Positions 24,701-36,500 of a stretch of DNA of 64,000 nucleotides are shown here, in pieces. Below the pieces are notes generated by a model. It did not search any database. It was not told where the DNA came from and saw only the letters and a list, made by a program, of their open reading frames with translations. This DNA is from Spodoptera frugiperda (Eukaryota > Arthropoda > Insecta > Lepidoptera > Noctuidae), in contig NC_064216.1 of assembly GCF_023101765.2 (NCBI RefSeq), forward strand, positions 7,195,545 through 7,259,544. Reading direction: 5' to 3'. The position numbers were made by a program, and so were the translations under genes. Every line of letters starts with the position of its first letter. Within the stretch, counting starts at the first letter, position 1.

Positions 24701-27700
24701 AAAACTAATGATCATTTCCTTTAATTTCAACTTTAATTTCTAAACAGTACTTAGACTTACAAGGCGTATTAAAACTATCAAAGTGGCCGCAATGAGGTCT
24801 GATTTCGATAATGTATTTAATTAATAACGAAGAAAGAACCGGATCCCTTCCTGTTCCACTGAGAAAGAACTCGTGGCTATAAGATCTGTTACGAAATAAT
24901 CATTGGTGTTTAACGTTGGACGCGCCGTGCGTAACGGAAACAAAGTTGTATTGGTAGGCGATTAAATTTATTGTAACACATTATTTAATATGGTAGCTCT
25001 AGTCGTTTTTATACGTTATTAATTGTAGGTCATGTTGAAACTGTTTGATGTTTCGATGTTACAACCACTTGGAGCTACCGTGGACGGACGGAGATTTCGT
25101 TTTTTGAATGAGATAAAACCGGATCGAATGGTTTGTAATTATTTAAACTGACTGATTGGTGTAGTTTTAGCTAAGTGCTACTGTTAAAGGAAATATTTAA
25201 AGTATGTTTAATTAAAAATACGCGCATACATTAATTATTGTCATCGGTAACGTCTGAAAAGTTACATTATATGTATATGCTTATTTCTCCTTTTACTTGT
25301 CCGTATATATTATCGGTCGGTACTCAACTTTCATGTGTCTTCTAGCATATTTTTTTCCAATATGTATGATCAAACAACCTAAGCATTCTTTTTTCGATAA
25401 AATCCTTATCACTACAACTATAAAAGAGATTTAATAAAAAATCTATAAAGTCAATTTTGTTACATACGTATATTTTGATTACGAAATTCAGTCCGTATTT
25501 GCACCAGATCGTTATTTAGGAACACAATAACATTACCTTATCAGAGAGTACGAGTTTAATCACCAGACACTGGCGTCGAAAGACTTTCTCTTAAGCAGAG
25601 GAAGTCTCCTGGAAAGCATTAGCCATTACGCCTTACACGGAGCAACCTCGCACTTGCTTTACATACTGATCTTGTCCGACCAGCGAGCGTGCACTAATTC
25701 CGAGTGATGTGACACCACCGACTCTAATAAATTATCGATACAACGCTACAACCTCTTAGCAACGGTCTGTTAGTTTTAATTTGACGTCGACGTACGGCTC
25801 TATAGCTATATTTTTGACCCAAACATACTATTTATAGGCAAATGCAAATTCTAAATAGAAACTTGTTGACGTAAGTGAAATTTTCTGAATATATTAAAGA
25901 AAATGAACATCAGAACTATAATTGATCTTATCGACTATCGATAAATTGTATGCCAGTCATAAAACTAGTATTGACATTAGGTATAGTCGATGTATCGAAG
26001 ATGTCAGTAGCCATTAACGGTGAAACCGCTCTTTATTTAGTCACAATCTCGTGCACTTGTAGTGTTTTACGATAGACTTAGACGACTGGGATAAATACAT
26101 GTAGACGACGCATTCCGTCGCACTGCGTACTGAGACTTTTTGTAGAAAATAACAACCATTTCATCGACATCGATATCTTGACGTAATTATATAATCAACA
26201 TACTTAATTTGAATTCCGCTTTAATTGGCGCATCATTTGCTGTATTTTTTGCTTAGTTAATTGAGATTGCTGATTGAAATTAGATCATTAGTATGTAAAT
26301 TTGCTGTTATGACCATACTGTAATTGTATTCGTAAAATCGAATTCGAAATTCTTACGCGGAAGACCACACGCGAGAAGATCATTACTCTGGCGGCCAGGT
26401 TAAAGAGACCTGCATCAGTGTACCATCTTTATGTATTTTCAGTAATGACTTGGGAGAAGGTGTGGCAGGTCAAATTAAGTTGGTCTCGATCGTGTTTCAG
26501 AGGGTGGGCGCAGTACTCCAATTTGTGCAAAAAACTGTGTACACTCAATAATAAGGAGTGAAACTTTCCCTTCTTTTATTAAGATGAACTCGAGACCCAC
26601 CACACGTACCGACGTGATTTTCTTTTTTGGCCTTTGCGTCACATCGCCCAAAGGAAATTATATAAAGTGATTGGAACACGTTATGATAATTGAACGATAA
26701 CAATCGATAATTTAAGAGCGTTTATCGATTTGATTAGCTTTTCTCTTTACTATTTATTTTGAGTAATTTATAGACCAGTTAGTCTGTTTTGCAGTTCCTA
26801 ATAACTCATGCTTTCCATTGTCAGATCGATAAGAGAGCTTCATAAATTGTGGATATGTAATAAGGCACACGTTTGACCGATGATTGCGAATCGATTTGTC
26901 GACATAATTCGATTTCACGGGTTGGTATCGTTAATTACTATTAGCGAGGATCGATGCAACTTGCGGACTGGTTCTTACGGTGAAACTGGACAGAGGTTAA
27001 CAACCATTGAGAGCATTTATAAAGTTATTACCATTCCGTTTTTCTCCATTACAGTTGAACGTTGATTTATAGCGTTCAAGTTTTAATGGTTGCTCGTTAA
27101 TTACCTGAAACAAAATAGGTGATATCAATAATAAGTCGGTGGCACTTAACTTTACGTGTGTAACAAATTACTCTTTATATGTAATCACTTATTAATAAAA
27201 CTATTTAATTTATTAATTAAAAATAATTGATTATGATCTAAAAATAATTCTCGGTTACAAAAACAAATTAAGTATAATAAAAAATGGGCATACATCTATC
27301 ATACATGAATAGTAACGCATAAAAAAATGAAACAGTTGACAACTCCGCAATGATTTCTCCGCGGCGCGGGCGCACGTCGGTCGTGCGGAATTTAGATACC
27401 GCTCGGACACTCGCTCTTGTTACAGGGACATCTGCGTCGCATGCCGTTTTCACTTCACTTATATAACTAGTATTATATTAACACTTCATTTATTTCTAGC
27501 ACTAAACTACACCTGACATCGAATTTATGAAGTGTCAAATACAATTTTATTCAAAACTTGTCGCCTGGTTATGCTAAAAGTAATTTTGACTTGTTAGTCT
27601 AGTAATCATCTGTTTATTCAGTGCTTTGTAAGAAGGATAACCAATAGCCATCGGTAATAAAAACGGACGGAAATTAAAATGTACGCAATCGCTATTTTCC

Positions 27701-29247
27701 AGTTTCGCTACGATTGGAATTCATATGTATTTTTTATTACAATTATATCCTGTTCGCAATTAGTTTTGCTATGTTACAAGGAAAATCATCGAATAATTGT
27801 TGCGTAGCACTCAAGTAGGCCTAGATGACAAAATGTGGAGTCTAGATAACAACGTAATTGACGCGTCGGTGCGCAGGCGCACGCTCGTGGGTATTTACCG
27901 CTCGCTAATGCACCGCGGATTACCGTGTTTAACATATCGGTTTATGACGGCCACGGCAACCATTAAATCATCATTAGATATTATTCCATTTTATGGTTAT
28001 TGATTTTATATTAAATTTTATGAACTCCCAATATTAGATCGTTACGCTAGATTATATGGTATGGTACTCGTTATGCAAACATTGACTCAGCCTCAAATAA
28101 TAACGTTACATAAAATATATGTTATAAACACTTATGTTTCTTTTTAGAGCGATTGATATGCATTGCGAAAAATGAGAGTTGCATTTTGAGAAAGAACACC
28201 TTTCGTTTTGGGCCGCAAAAATGACAGAACACGTATAAAATTACAAGAATTATACCGAAGGTTACAGCGAGAGTAATCAGACTCAATAAAATTTTATTCA
28301 CCGGTTTATTTTTTAATACTTATTGGTTTACGTAACGGCAATAATTTTGTAGCACGTGCGCCGGCGCAGCTCTGCGCTGGAACAAATCAATTAAGCGGCA
28401 GTTACCACCCATTGTCTTTGATTCAGATGTCTCGTTAAGGCGACGCGCTCACAGCAAACAGGCTTCCGTCAAATTTATGTTTATCATTAAACTCTTGTCG
28501 CCGACGGGAGTATACAAAGTTTGGTATTTTAACGAAACTTTAATTTGAGCTAAATTCGATCATTGTTAACGAAAAACGCTTCAAAGGAATACGGCACTGT
28601 AAGACATACCTTATTGATTGCCTCATTACTGCACTTGTTTTTGACTCTAATTTAATTGGGTGTATAAATTTTATTGCACTCTCTTTCCTCTTTTTCCTTT
28701 GATTGAACAGGAATTTCTTTAAAGGGTGTTTATTTATTGGGTGCAATTAAATCGGGTCGAATGCGCGAAGTGAAATTGGCATAGCGCAATAATCACGAGC
28801 GGACTGGTCCCATCAATATAGTTAGACACGCATCCGGCGACAACCGAACGGACAGGCGGACAAGCGGACGCGATTGAAAACTAATAATATTTCATGTGAC
28901 CAATAAACCGTGGTACACATTTACGCAAGCTCACTCCCGGACGGGCTAATGAATGCGGCGTGGTGCTCACTTGACGCTTATGTGTCTTAGGACTTACGAT
29001 TTACGCAAAGGGAATTATTTTTATTAGTATTTTCGTAATCAGGAATGAAGATTTCTATGTCTATTTAAGGCTGAGAGCGTAAAACACCGTTGTGAGCAAT
29101 TCAGGATGCACATATTTGACCAGACAACGTAAGTGTACATATTACTGATAATTTATTGTCTATCTATAAGTTATGGAGTAATTTTCTCATGTTAGTGAAG
29201 GCTGGAAGAGATTTTTTGTAGTAAAATTGCCGTATTAACTCACTCCG
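18798..29247. other. Long non-coding stretch with scattered GC islands
   Basis: No exon or clear transposon in about 10 kb. GC-rich islands occur at about 24160-24260 (with AGATGGCGG and CAATGGCGC), 27355-27435, 27850-27955 (perfect NRF1-type TGCGCAGGCGCA at 27870-27881) and 28350-28380 (TGCGCCGGCGCA palindrome at 28357-28368). Open frames at 21592, 22481, 26880, 27268, 27797 and 28540 have no recognisable domain. I infer intronic or cis-regulatory DNA. Confidence 0.5.
27870..27881 (+). promoter_or_regulatory. Perfect NRF1/Ewg-type site
   Basis: TGCGCAGGCGCA matches the YGCGCANGCGCR consensus of vertebrate NRF1 (Drosophila Ewg) at all positions. It lies in a GC-rich island within AT-rich DNA. 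Related sites occur at 1841, 2987, 7857, 28357, 35584, 44783, 48981, 50026 and 54890. Confidence 0.45.
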
Positions 29248-29395
29248 GTGGATAGAAGACCTGATGAAGATCGCATAGAGCTGCAAGATGCAGGTCGCTT
29301 CCTACAGTCCTATCTGGAAGTCATTGGGGGGAGGTCTATATTCAGCAATGGACGTCTTGTAGCCGATATCATGATGATGATGATTACTCACTCAC
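29248..29395 (+). mobile_element. Non-LTR retrotransposon 3' end with (ATG)n tail
   Basis: The plus strand carries GATGCAGGTCGCTTCCTACAG, then TCTGGAAGTCATTGGGGGGA, a TCAGCAATGGACGTC block and ATGATGATGATG at 29370-29381. This is the 3'-terminal arrangement of a lepidopteran LINE family. No reverse transcriptase remains. It is in the opposite orientation to the relic at 2288-2500 and from a related group. Confidence 0.7.
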
Positions 29396-31715
29396 TTTTA
29401 CTTTACAAAAGTGAAATTGAAGATACTTGGGAGAGAATTAGTAATTACGTATTTGCTTGGAGCCAATTTGATCGACTATCAAGTGTGTACTACTCTTACT
29501 AATAAAATAACTGGCAATTATCTACTCGTCTTTATGATCTAGTTTGATGAATGATATCAAATTAGAGAGGCAATAAACCCACCAAAGTAGTTATTTTGAT
29601 AAAAATATTGATGTGTCATAAAAAATATCACGAATATGATACATTGGGGCTCATCATGTTATAGAGCGGTGTAATAAAATTAATTATGAACATTCCAAGT
29701 TTATTACGCGTTACTTCATTAAGTTTAGAATTAAGTGTTAAGTTCTCTTTATTTATGCAAATCATTTGATTAGAAGGCTTTGCTTAATTATATGTTATGA
29801 GTAGGTTTTACTGTTTAACATGATTTATGAAAGAAAACATTTTAATCAGTGATTAATTATGAATGCAGTTGATTTATAAACTGGTTGATAAGTAATTAGT
29901 AGAATCTTATTTATGTTTTGAATGTGTAAACAGAAATTGTTTGTTTTATTATCAATCCGAATTTCATTTACGATTTTGTGTAAATCAATTACCTACACTT
30001 TTACTTGCATTATTTAAATCATTTCGCATTAACAGGCCCAATCAAAATAATCGAATTAAATTTTACTCTGTTATTATTAATTATCATGCGTGCGTGTGTA
30101 ATATTTGTCAGAGTTGCTATAGCAACAGGGTATAATTCAATTTAAAAATCGGCAGCAATCGGCTGTCGGCATCGTCGGATAAAAGACCGAAATATCTTTT
30201 GGCAATTAAAACATTGCGAAATTCAACACCGACGCTTTGTCGGCTTTTTCATATAAGTAGGTACATGTTTTAACAAGAGAAATTATAGCAGATCATTTTT
30301 TCTTTAATTAATACTCCGTTGACTGATGATTAATTTGGAGCCAAATATTAAATTTAGTATTTAATTATCGATAATATATTGCTCTATATTTCATTGTGGT
30401 GATTGGTGTACAATTTGCGAAGTGAGATAAAAAGTTGTTTTAATTTTTGGTGATAAAGAATCACATAAGTATATACTTATTTAACTCGACTTTGCGGTTT
30501 TAATCACATACTCGCGATTTTGTAAACAGAGAAAGAAATATGAATTAAACTGATAGTATATTATATACCAATGTTTTTCATTTAATAAAGAATTTTCAAT
30601 TCTATTATCAAACAAATATAATAGATACACAGAACACAATCTTTATAGAATCAATCAAAACCTGAAAAATAATTAAATAATTTTTATGACTTGACCTTTT
30701 CAAACCGAATTTATGTCCTATATAATTTGAACCAATAGAAATTAATTACATATTAAAATCGTATAAAGTTAACCTATTAACTAAAGGACATTAAAAGCGA
30801 TTAAAGACTCTATTTAATTGACGAATTAAGGTTTTTTATCAGTTGTAAATGATGTGGTACGTATGACATTTTATTACCTTTCCGTACTTTGATTGAATCC
30901 ATTTATGGTTGCTACTTAAATCTCGACGATACTCGATCTCCATTGATTCCTAATAGTCAATAGCAATAAAACACAAAAGTAAGGTTTTATATCTGTTCTG
31001 TTATTACTCAGGGTTTTAGTTCATGAGTGAGTTTGATTCGACATGAAGTCGAGTAATGCTGATAATAATTTGGTTGGACCTTTTAAGATAGGTAGGTATT
31101 TGTAAATGATAGCTTATCCAATCAATATAGGTAGTTAAAGTTATGTGCACATTTTCTCTAAATTTTATTGTATAAAACGCTGCTTTTCGAAAAGAGTTTG
31201 ATATAAATATGTCAAATGGATAATATAACGTAAGGAGTTATTTTTTTCTAAAAAAGTATTGCGACTTTTTTACTGTTTAAAGAAGTATTGTGACTTAATT
31301 TACGTTATCGCGTCTCTAAGGATAAAAAAACAGTAACTATCGTATTAATTTTCTCGAATTTAAAAAGTGATAAGCTGTCGAGAGATCATAGTAGTCTAAA
31401 GTTTACTACTATATATTGACCAGTTTCTAAATTCTGCCTAAGTAATAAATATAAATAAATCAATGAATATAATCGTAAACGCGTATGATTGGCATATTAT
31501 AAATATTTGACAAAAGTGCTCCAGTTCTGCGCTCGATTTGGTAATTTACGATTTAAGTAAATCTATTTGATGTAGTTAAATAAATTGGCAATAAGTTATA
31601 AGTTATATGCCTATAGAAATAGGTTTCAATTTTAATTGATATTTATTCCTCTTTGGGATGGTTTTGTACCCATCAATTTTCTTGTTTTAAATTATTTCTA
31701 TTGATTGGTTTGAAG
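29396..31715. other. Non-coding AT-rich region
   Basis: No exon, RNA gene or classifiable repeat. The open frame at 29941 is short and has no domain. Confidence 0.5.
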
Positions 31716-31954
31716 CAGGGGTTCTCAACCTTTTGTGGGAGCTTCCCGTTCTCATAAAAATATTAACTTTTCGATTATTGAAATCAGTTAATCCTCTCAA
31801 ATGTCTGCTTCAACATGAGTTTCATTCGAGTTTTAGCCGTCGTATTTATTGGAATCACAAGACAAACTTCTGTGTTGTATTTCTTTTTTATTTCGTGGAC
31901 TGTTTTTTGTCTTGTACGGACCACGGCCCCTGGACCACCGGTTGAGAACCACTG
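31716..31954. mobile_element. hAT-like non-autonomous transposon (239 bp)
   Basis: Terminal inverted repeats CAGGGGTTCTCAACC (31716-31730) and the complement of CAGTGGTTCTCAACC (31940-31954) match at 14 of 15 positions. CAGNGGTTCTCAACC is the classic terminus of hAT/Charlie-type elements. A convincing 8-bp target duplication is not visible (left GTTTGAAG, right AATTCAAA), so the insertion is old or the flank has changed. There is no transposase. The plus-strand open frame at 31733-31945 lies wholly inside the element and is not a gene. Confidence 0.8.
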
Positions 31955-32320
31955 AATTCAAAGAAGTTTTGAGTATGAGATTATTCGTTTGTAGTTCATT
32001 CTAAAGTTCAGATGAGACAAATGGTTTCTTTAAAAGTGTAATGGGTGTAATTAGGAGTTTTTTTGTTAAGCTTCCTTTTCAACTAACTCTGAGTTAATTA
32101 GGAAGATATTTATTGCTGTTGCTCCTTTATATTTTACTGTTAGCTGATAGGTATAAGGAGGTATTTCAAACCGGTTCCGATACTTCTTCCGTCCGGCTTT
32201 AAAGAATTTAGAGTTAAAGATCTGGGTGTCACGTGTATGTGAACTTGTTCGTTTGTAAACACACCCACAACACAGAAGAAAATCCTAGTGTAGAGCAACA
32301 TTTAAAAAAATAATCTCACT
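31955..32320. other. Non-coding spacer
   Basis: Nothing recognised. Confidence 0.5.
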
Positions 32321-32400
32321 CGCTGCTCATGATTAAGAGTCCCTCTGTGACTCGAGACTAGTAGAGCTTTTCTCTATTAATGTACTGGAGTAAACCGTGT
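32321..32400 (+). repeat. Two-copy interspersed repeat, copy 1
   Basis: CTGCTCATGAT, then TGTGACTCGAGACTAGTAGA and GCTTTTC, then a TGTAC...AAACCGTG stretch. The same order occurs at 55595-55663 with small differences. This is probably a fragment of a lepidopteran LINE 3' region. Copy 1 keeps an AAGAGTCCCTC segment that copy 2 lacks. Confidence 0.6.
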
Positions 32401-32878
32401 TTTTTTAGTCAATACGATATTATTACGGTTTTTTCTCCAAATCAAACCAATAACACAACCCTGCTCACACCACTACATTAACCAAATTACCCAAATAAAT
32501 CCACACGAAACTGAACCTTAATTACTTATTCACTTATACAGAGTACAGATGAGTTATTCATATTCATATAAACTCAGTATCGTATGAAGATCTCAGCATT
32601 GACTGATTGAAGTAATTAACCTGGTTGAGATGTGGGGCAAGGCGGGAGCTTTGTTCACGTTATGTCTCATAATTATTATGTCAAGATTTTTTATAGCTGA
32701 TACGGTGTTCGCAGACAGATTTGTACCTATATTTGGATTAGTGGGGCTCTGATTTTGAGGTAATTATGTGAGTAAGATTTTGTTGATGAATGGAGTTCGA
32801 TGTTGCAAACTTTTGATGATAAATCTACGTCAGTATCCTCGCGTTCAATGTGTTAAAAATAATATGTGATGGACTTAA

Positions 32879-32926
32879 GCTTTGTACTTTCAATTATGAA
32901 CAGCAAACCAATTGAAAGTACAAAGC
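32879..32926. other. Perfect 17-bp inverted repeat with 14-nt loop
   Basis: GCTTTGTACTTTCAATT at 32879-32895 pairs with its exact complement at 32910-32926 around a 14-base spacer. It could be a small palindromic element, a structured RNA or a binding-site dyad. The stem is short for a typical pre-miRNA, and only weak pairing extends beyond it. Confidence 0.85.
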
Positions 32927-33369
32927 CTACAAGTTATGATTATACATTTTTTAAAACAGGCCATGAACAATCATCTAGGCAGCATAACACATCAAAAAAC
33001 AAATGAAATCATAGGAAAGGAACAAAAAGTTTGAATACTAAAGCGACCTCGTGCAGTTATTCACATGTTATACTCGTATTATAGGTTATTTGTTTAAGAT
33101 GACAAACTCGATACAGTCTTTTCGGCATTAGTCACTTTTTCAAAGAAGAGAAGAGGAAAAAGGCACCATATCGTAAAGTACAGGGTGTTATCTTTCACAC
33201 ATTTGTTGGCAATAAAAAGGTAAAACGTAATAAAGAAAGTAAAATGTTAATGCGTGTCACTGAAAAGGTTACGGAGAGATAAGAAAGCGATTCTACGTAT
33301 CACCTACTGGTAATTAAATAAATGTATTTGTTTTAAGGAAAATGCTACAGTGACTGACACGCATGCAAC

Positions 33370-33535
33370 GTCACGCCTTTTAACCCCCAAGGGGTAGGCA
33401 GAGGTGCACATTACGTCACGTAATGCCGCTTTTCATCACACTGAGAAATTTTGCAAAAACCGAAAAATCCAAGTAATACTTTGCCCTATCTTAAATAGAA
33501 CCCGAGCGACCGAAAATCGAACCTGTGCTTCGTTG
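33370..33535 (-). repeat. SINE-like repeat with tRNA B-box-like segment
   Basis: The plus-strand blocks GTCACGCCTTTTAACCCCCA, AGGGGTAGGCAGAGGTGCAC and CACGTAATGCC, followed by CCGAAAATCGAACC, match a repeat I recall from many moth genomes. Read on the minus strand, the last block is GGTTCGATTTTCGG, a degenerate pol III B box. The open frame at 33404-33649 largely overlaps it and is not a gene. Confidence 0.6.
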
Positions 33536-36500
33536 CTGGGAAGTTACTTGGAACTGCTCAATAGTCTGTATCCCAAAGATTATATTCAAAGAAATTCAGA
33601 TCATTACCTCTCAAATCTACGTAGGTATACTACTGGCACACTCATTTAATACATTGTATAAACGAAGGCCAAAACCGATGGCTTGAACTTTCCACGTTGA
33701 ACCTCTGACCAGCCTTTGTGTTAAATGCCGCTGTTTATATAGCAGTTTAATGTATTTAACTGGGTAACTCTGATATATGCTTGTTATTATATGTGAACGT
33801 GATTTTTCAATCACCTCATTAGTGAAAATATTTTGCTCATTCGATTTCTTATCGATCGTATATTTTTTGTTAACCTGAATCAAAATTGCTGAGTTATGTA
33901 TATTGTAAGGTACCAATTAAACCTAAATCAATATTGTAACGTCAATAGTTTGCTGGATAAAGACTGTGAGACGAGATGAGACAAACGTAAATTATAATAG
34001 ATAACAAAAGTTATTTCAGTATTTATTTGGTAATTTTCTACGCACAACAAATATTTAAACATGCATCCTACCAACAAGAAAGATGATTTATTGTCCATTA
34101 CTTTAGAACCATTATACTTTAACATCACCATTTACAACACTATCGGCTATGGATCACGACAAATCAACGCGTGCGACTATCAATGGCGACGCGACCGCAG
34201 AAGCCGACAATTTAATCGCACCATAAACTTTCCAACGCGAAAGTGAGTTAAGAAAAAAACGCCGAATGCGCGTAAATTGGACTGTTTACACACCGACGCA
34301 CAAATTATTTTGGTACTTTAGTGACATGTTGAAACGGCTGCCATCTTGCGTAAGATGGGGCTGTAACTGACAGATTACATCTCAGTGTTTTAAGGCTTTT
34401 AAGATACATTCACTCTTTTAAGCCTTTCGTGTAATTAGTGTTCTGTATTTTACCAACTGCCGCACTTAGAGACAGTTAATGATTACTTAATCTATTCCTT
34501 AGTAACGATTTTGTATCGAAAACAATTGCTAAGGACTGGGTTAAGTCATTATTAAATGACTCTGAGTGTGGCAGTAAAAATTGTTATTTATTCTCTATCT
34601 TCAACAAGAATGTTTATAACACTAGGAAAGTTGTACAAAAATGCCCATAAAATGGATTTTGATAAACTTTTATCTGACACTACCTCAAAATGACCATACC
34701 ACTACACTTTGATCTCAGCCAAAAGGTTAATAAAGTAAAAAATGCAACAACAGTTACCAATCCAATTTTCAATTAGTCTTCCATAACAAACAATCTATAA
34801 TACCAGACAATAATATATTGTAGTAAAACTAAACTAAGTAGCCTACTCATTCGACCAGTAACTGGTGTACACACGGCTACAGATCAGGCTATACATTACC
34901 AGTATAAACTGACCCTTGAATACGCGGTAAGATCATACAGAGAGAGCTCATGATAAACTGGTGTTGTATAGCTTGCTGTGTACACTCGAACACTGATAAA
35001 CGAGGGTCAAAACAAAACACTGCTCTAATAACTATCACTAACTTGCTTCGTATGTAGGGGCTAGACCACAACGTGCCACAAATAATTGTATGGAAGCCAC
35101 TATACTTACTATACATAAAAAGGTTTTGTTTGTCTGTGAACTTGATCGTATTAGAGTAACTAGTCTCAATGCGAAAATTCATTAAAATCGATATAGCTAT
35201 TTAGGAGTTAGAGACCAGCTTAGATACAATAATATTATACAAATATACACGTATACTAAAACGCTGAGAACTGTAGCGATGATGCGAGGAATAATTTAAA
35301 TAAGTGAATAAATAAGTGAAGTCATGCGATCCAATAAAGCAGAAAGAAAGAAGAAGACATATGGTTCAAACTCTTATCTGCTTTCAATGAAGACTTAAAA
35401 TGCGAACGGCATTTCCAAAAAATCTTTTTACATCGTGATATTAACTTAACATTCTTTGACCAATGTGCGTAGGCGAGTCCTGCAGGTGAGGCTAGTGTAC
35501 AATGAAACAGGTAAATAGACAGCCTGTAGGCATTTGTTGTGTTGCTTCCTACGAGTGCCGCTCTGTATAAGTAATGTGAAACAAGCGCCTGCGCCGACGG
35601 AAAATGCTTTGATGATCCGCTTACAACGGGCCAGTTACTTGAACGAGTAGATGGAATCAATGTTGGTGCAAAATTGGAGTAGCATTCCTATTTGATTTCC
35701 TAGTTTTAAAATAAAAATTGAGAATTTTCTTTTAGATCAGTTGTATTGATGATTACTTGAGAACGATAAAAAGTAAACTGCTGCAAAACTTGGTAAATAG
35801 AAAATTAAGTACTGTTTATAGACACACGAGAAAATTACAGACTTCTCACTAAACAATCACAGATAACAAACCCTATCTTAAACTAAATTATTATATAACA
35901 AATACACTTCCTAATCCAGTCCATTATCATCGGAAACGAAAGCTCTTCGCCAGTAACTCGTGCACTAGTGCAGTCCAAACGCTTGTTATCGATGTATCGG
36001 GAAGCGAGTGGTGAAAGTATGCAAGCAGGGCATTGGGCATACAACGGAGCATGCGACACTGCCCTCTGTCCACTGCACTTAGGTACTATCGATAACTTGG
36101 TGCTTAGAACAAGTTCCTTGTTACAAACTATTGTTTGAAATGATTACGTTTTAGTTTGTTCTTACGGTATTAGTGGTTAGAGATACAGCTGGGTGTCATG
36201 TTGTCTTGTGTGACGGAAGCATTAGTATATACGTAGGTTTGTATAAAATTTTGAGGCGAAACAATTAATGATATCAAGTTAAATCAAAAAGAGAAAAAGC
36301 TCAACAGATAAATGACATATTTCGGTTTTTTTAAGTCAAAGTCAAATAATTGATTCTAACTAAACCATAAATAGGTGCGTTTGAAATGTCAAAAAATAAA
36401 GAAATAAATAATCTTCTGTTAGTCTGTTCGCCAGTGAAGCTAGATGCTCGTTCCAAAGTGTAGCTTCGAATGGAGAGAATATCTAATATCCTCTGCTAAT

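Noticed and set aside
31733..31945. 70-residue open frame as a small protein
   Set aside because: It lies wholly within the hAT-like element between its terminal inverted repeats and has no domain.
35940..36110. Inverted GTTATCGAT / ATCGATAAC pair as a MITE
   Set aside because: Only 9 bp match, and there is no flanking target duplication. ATCGAT words are common in this locus.
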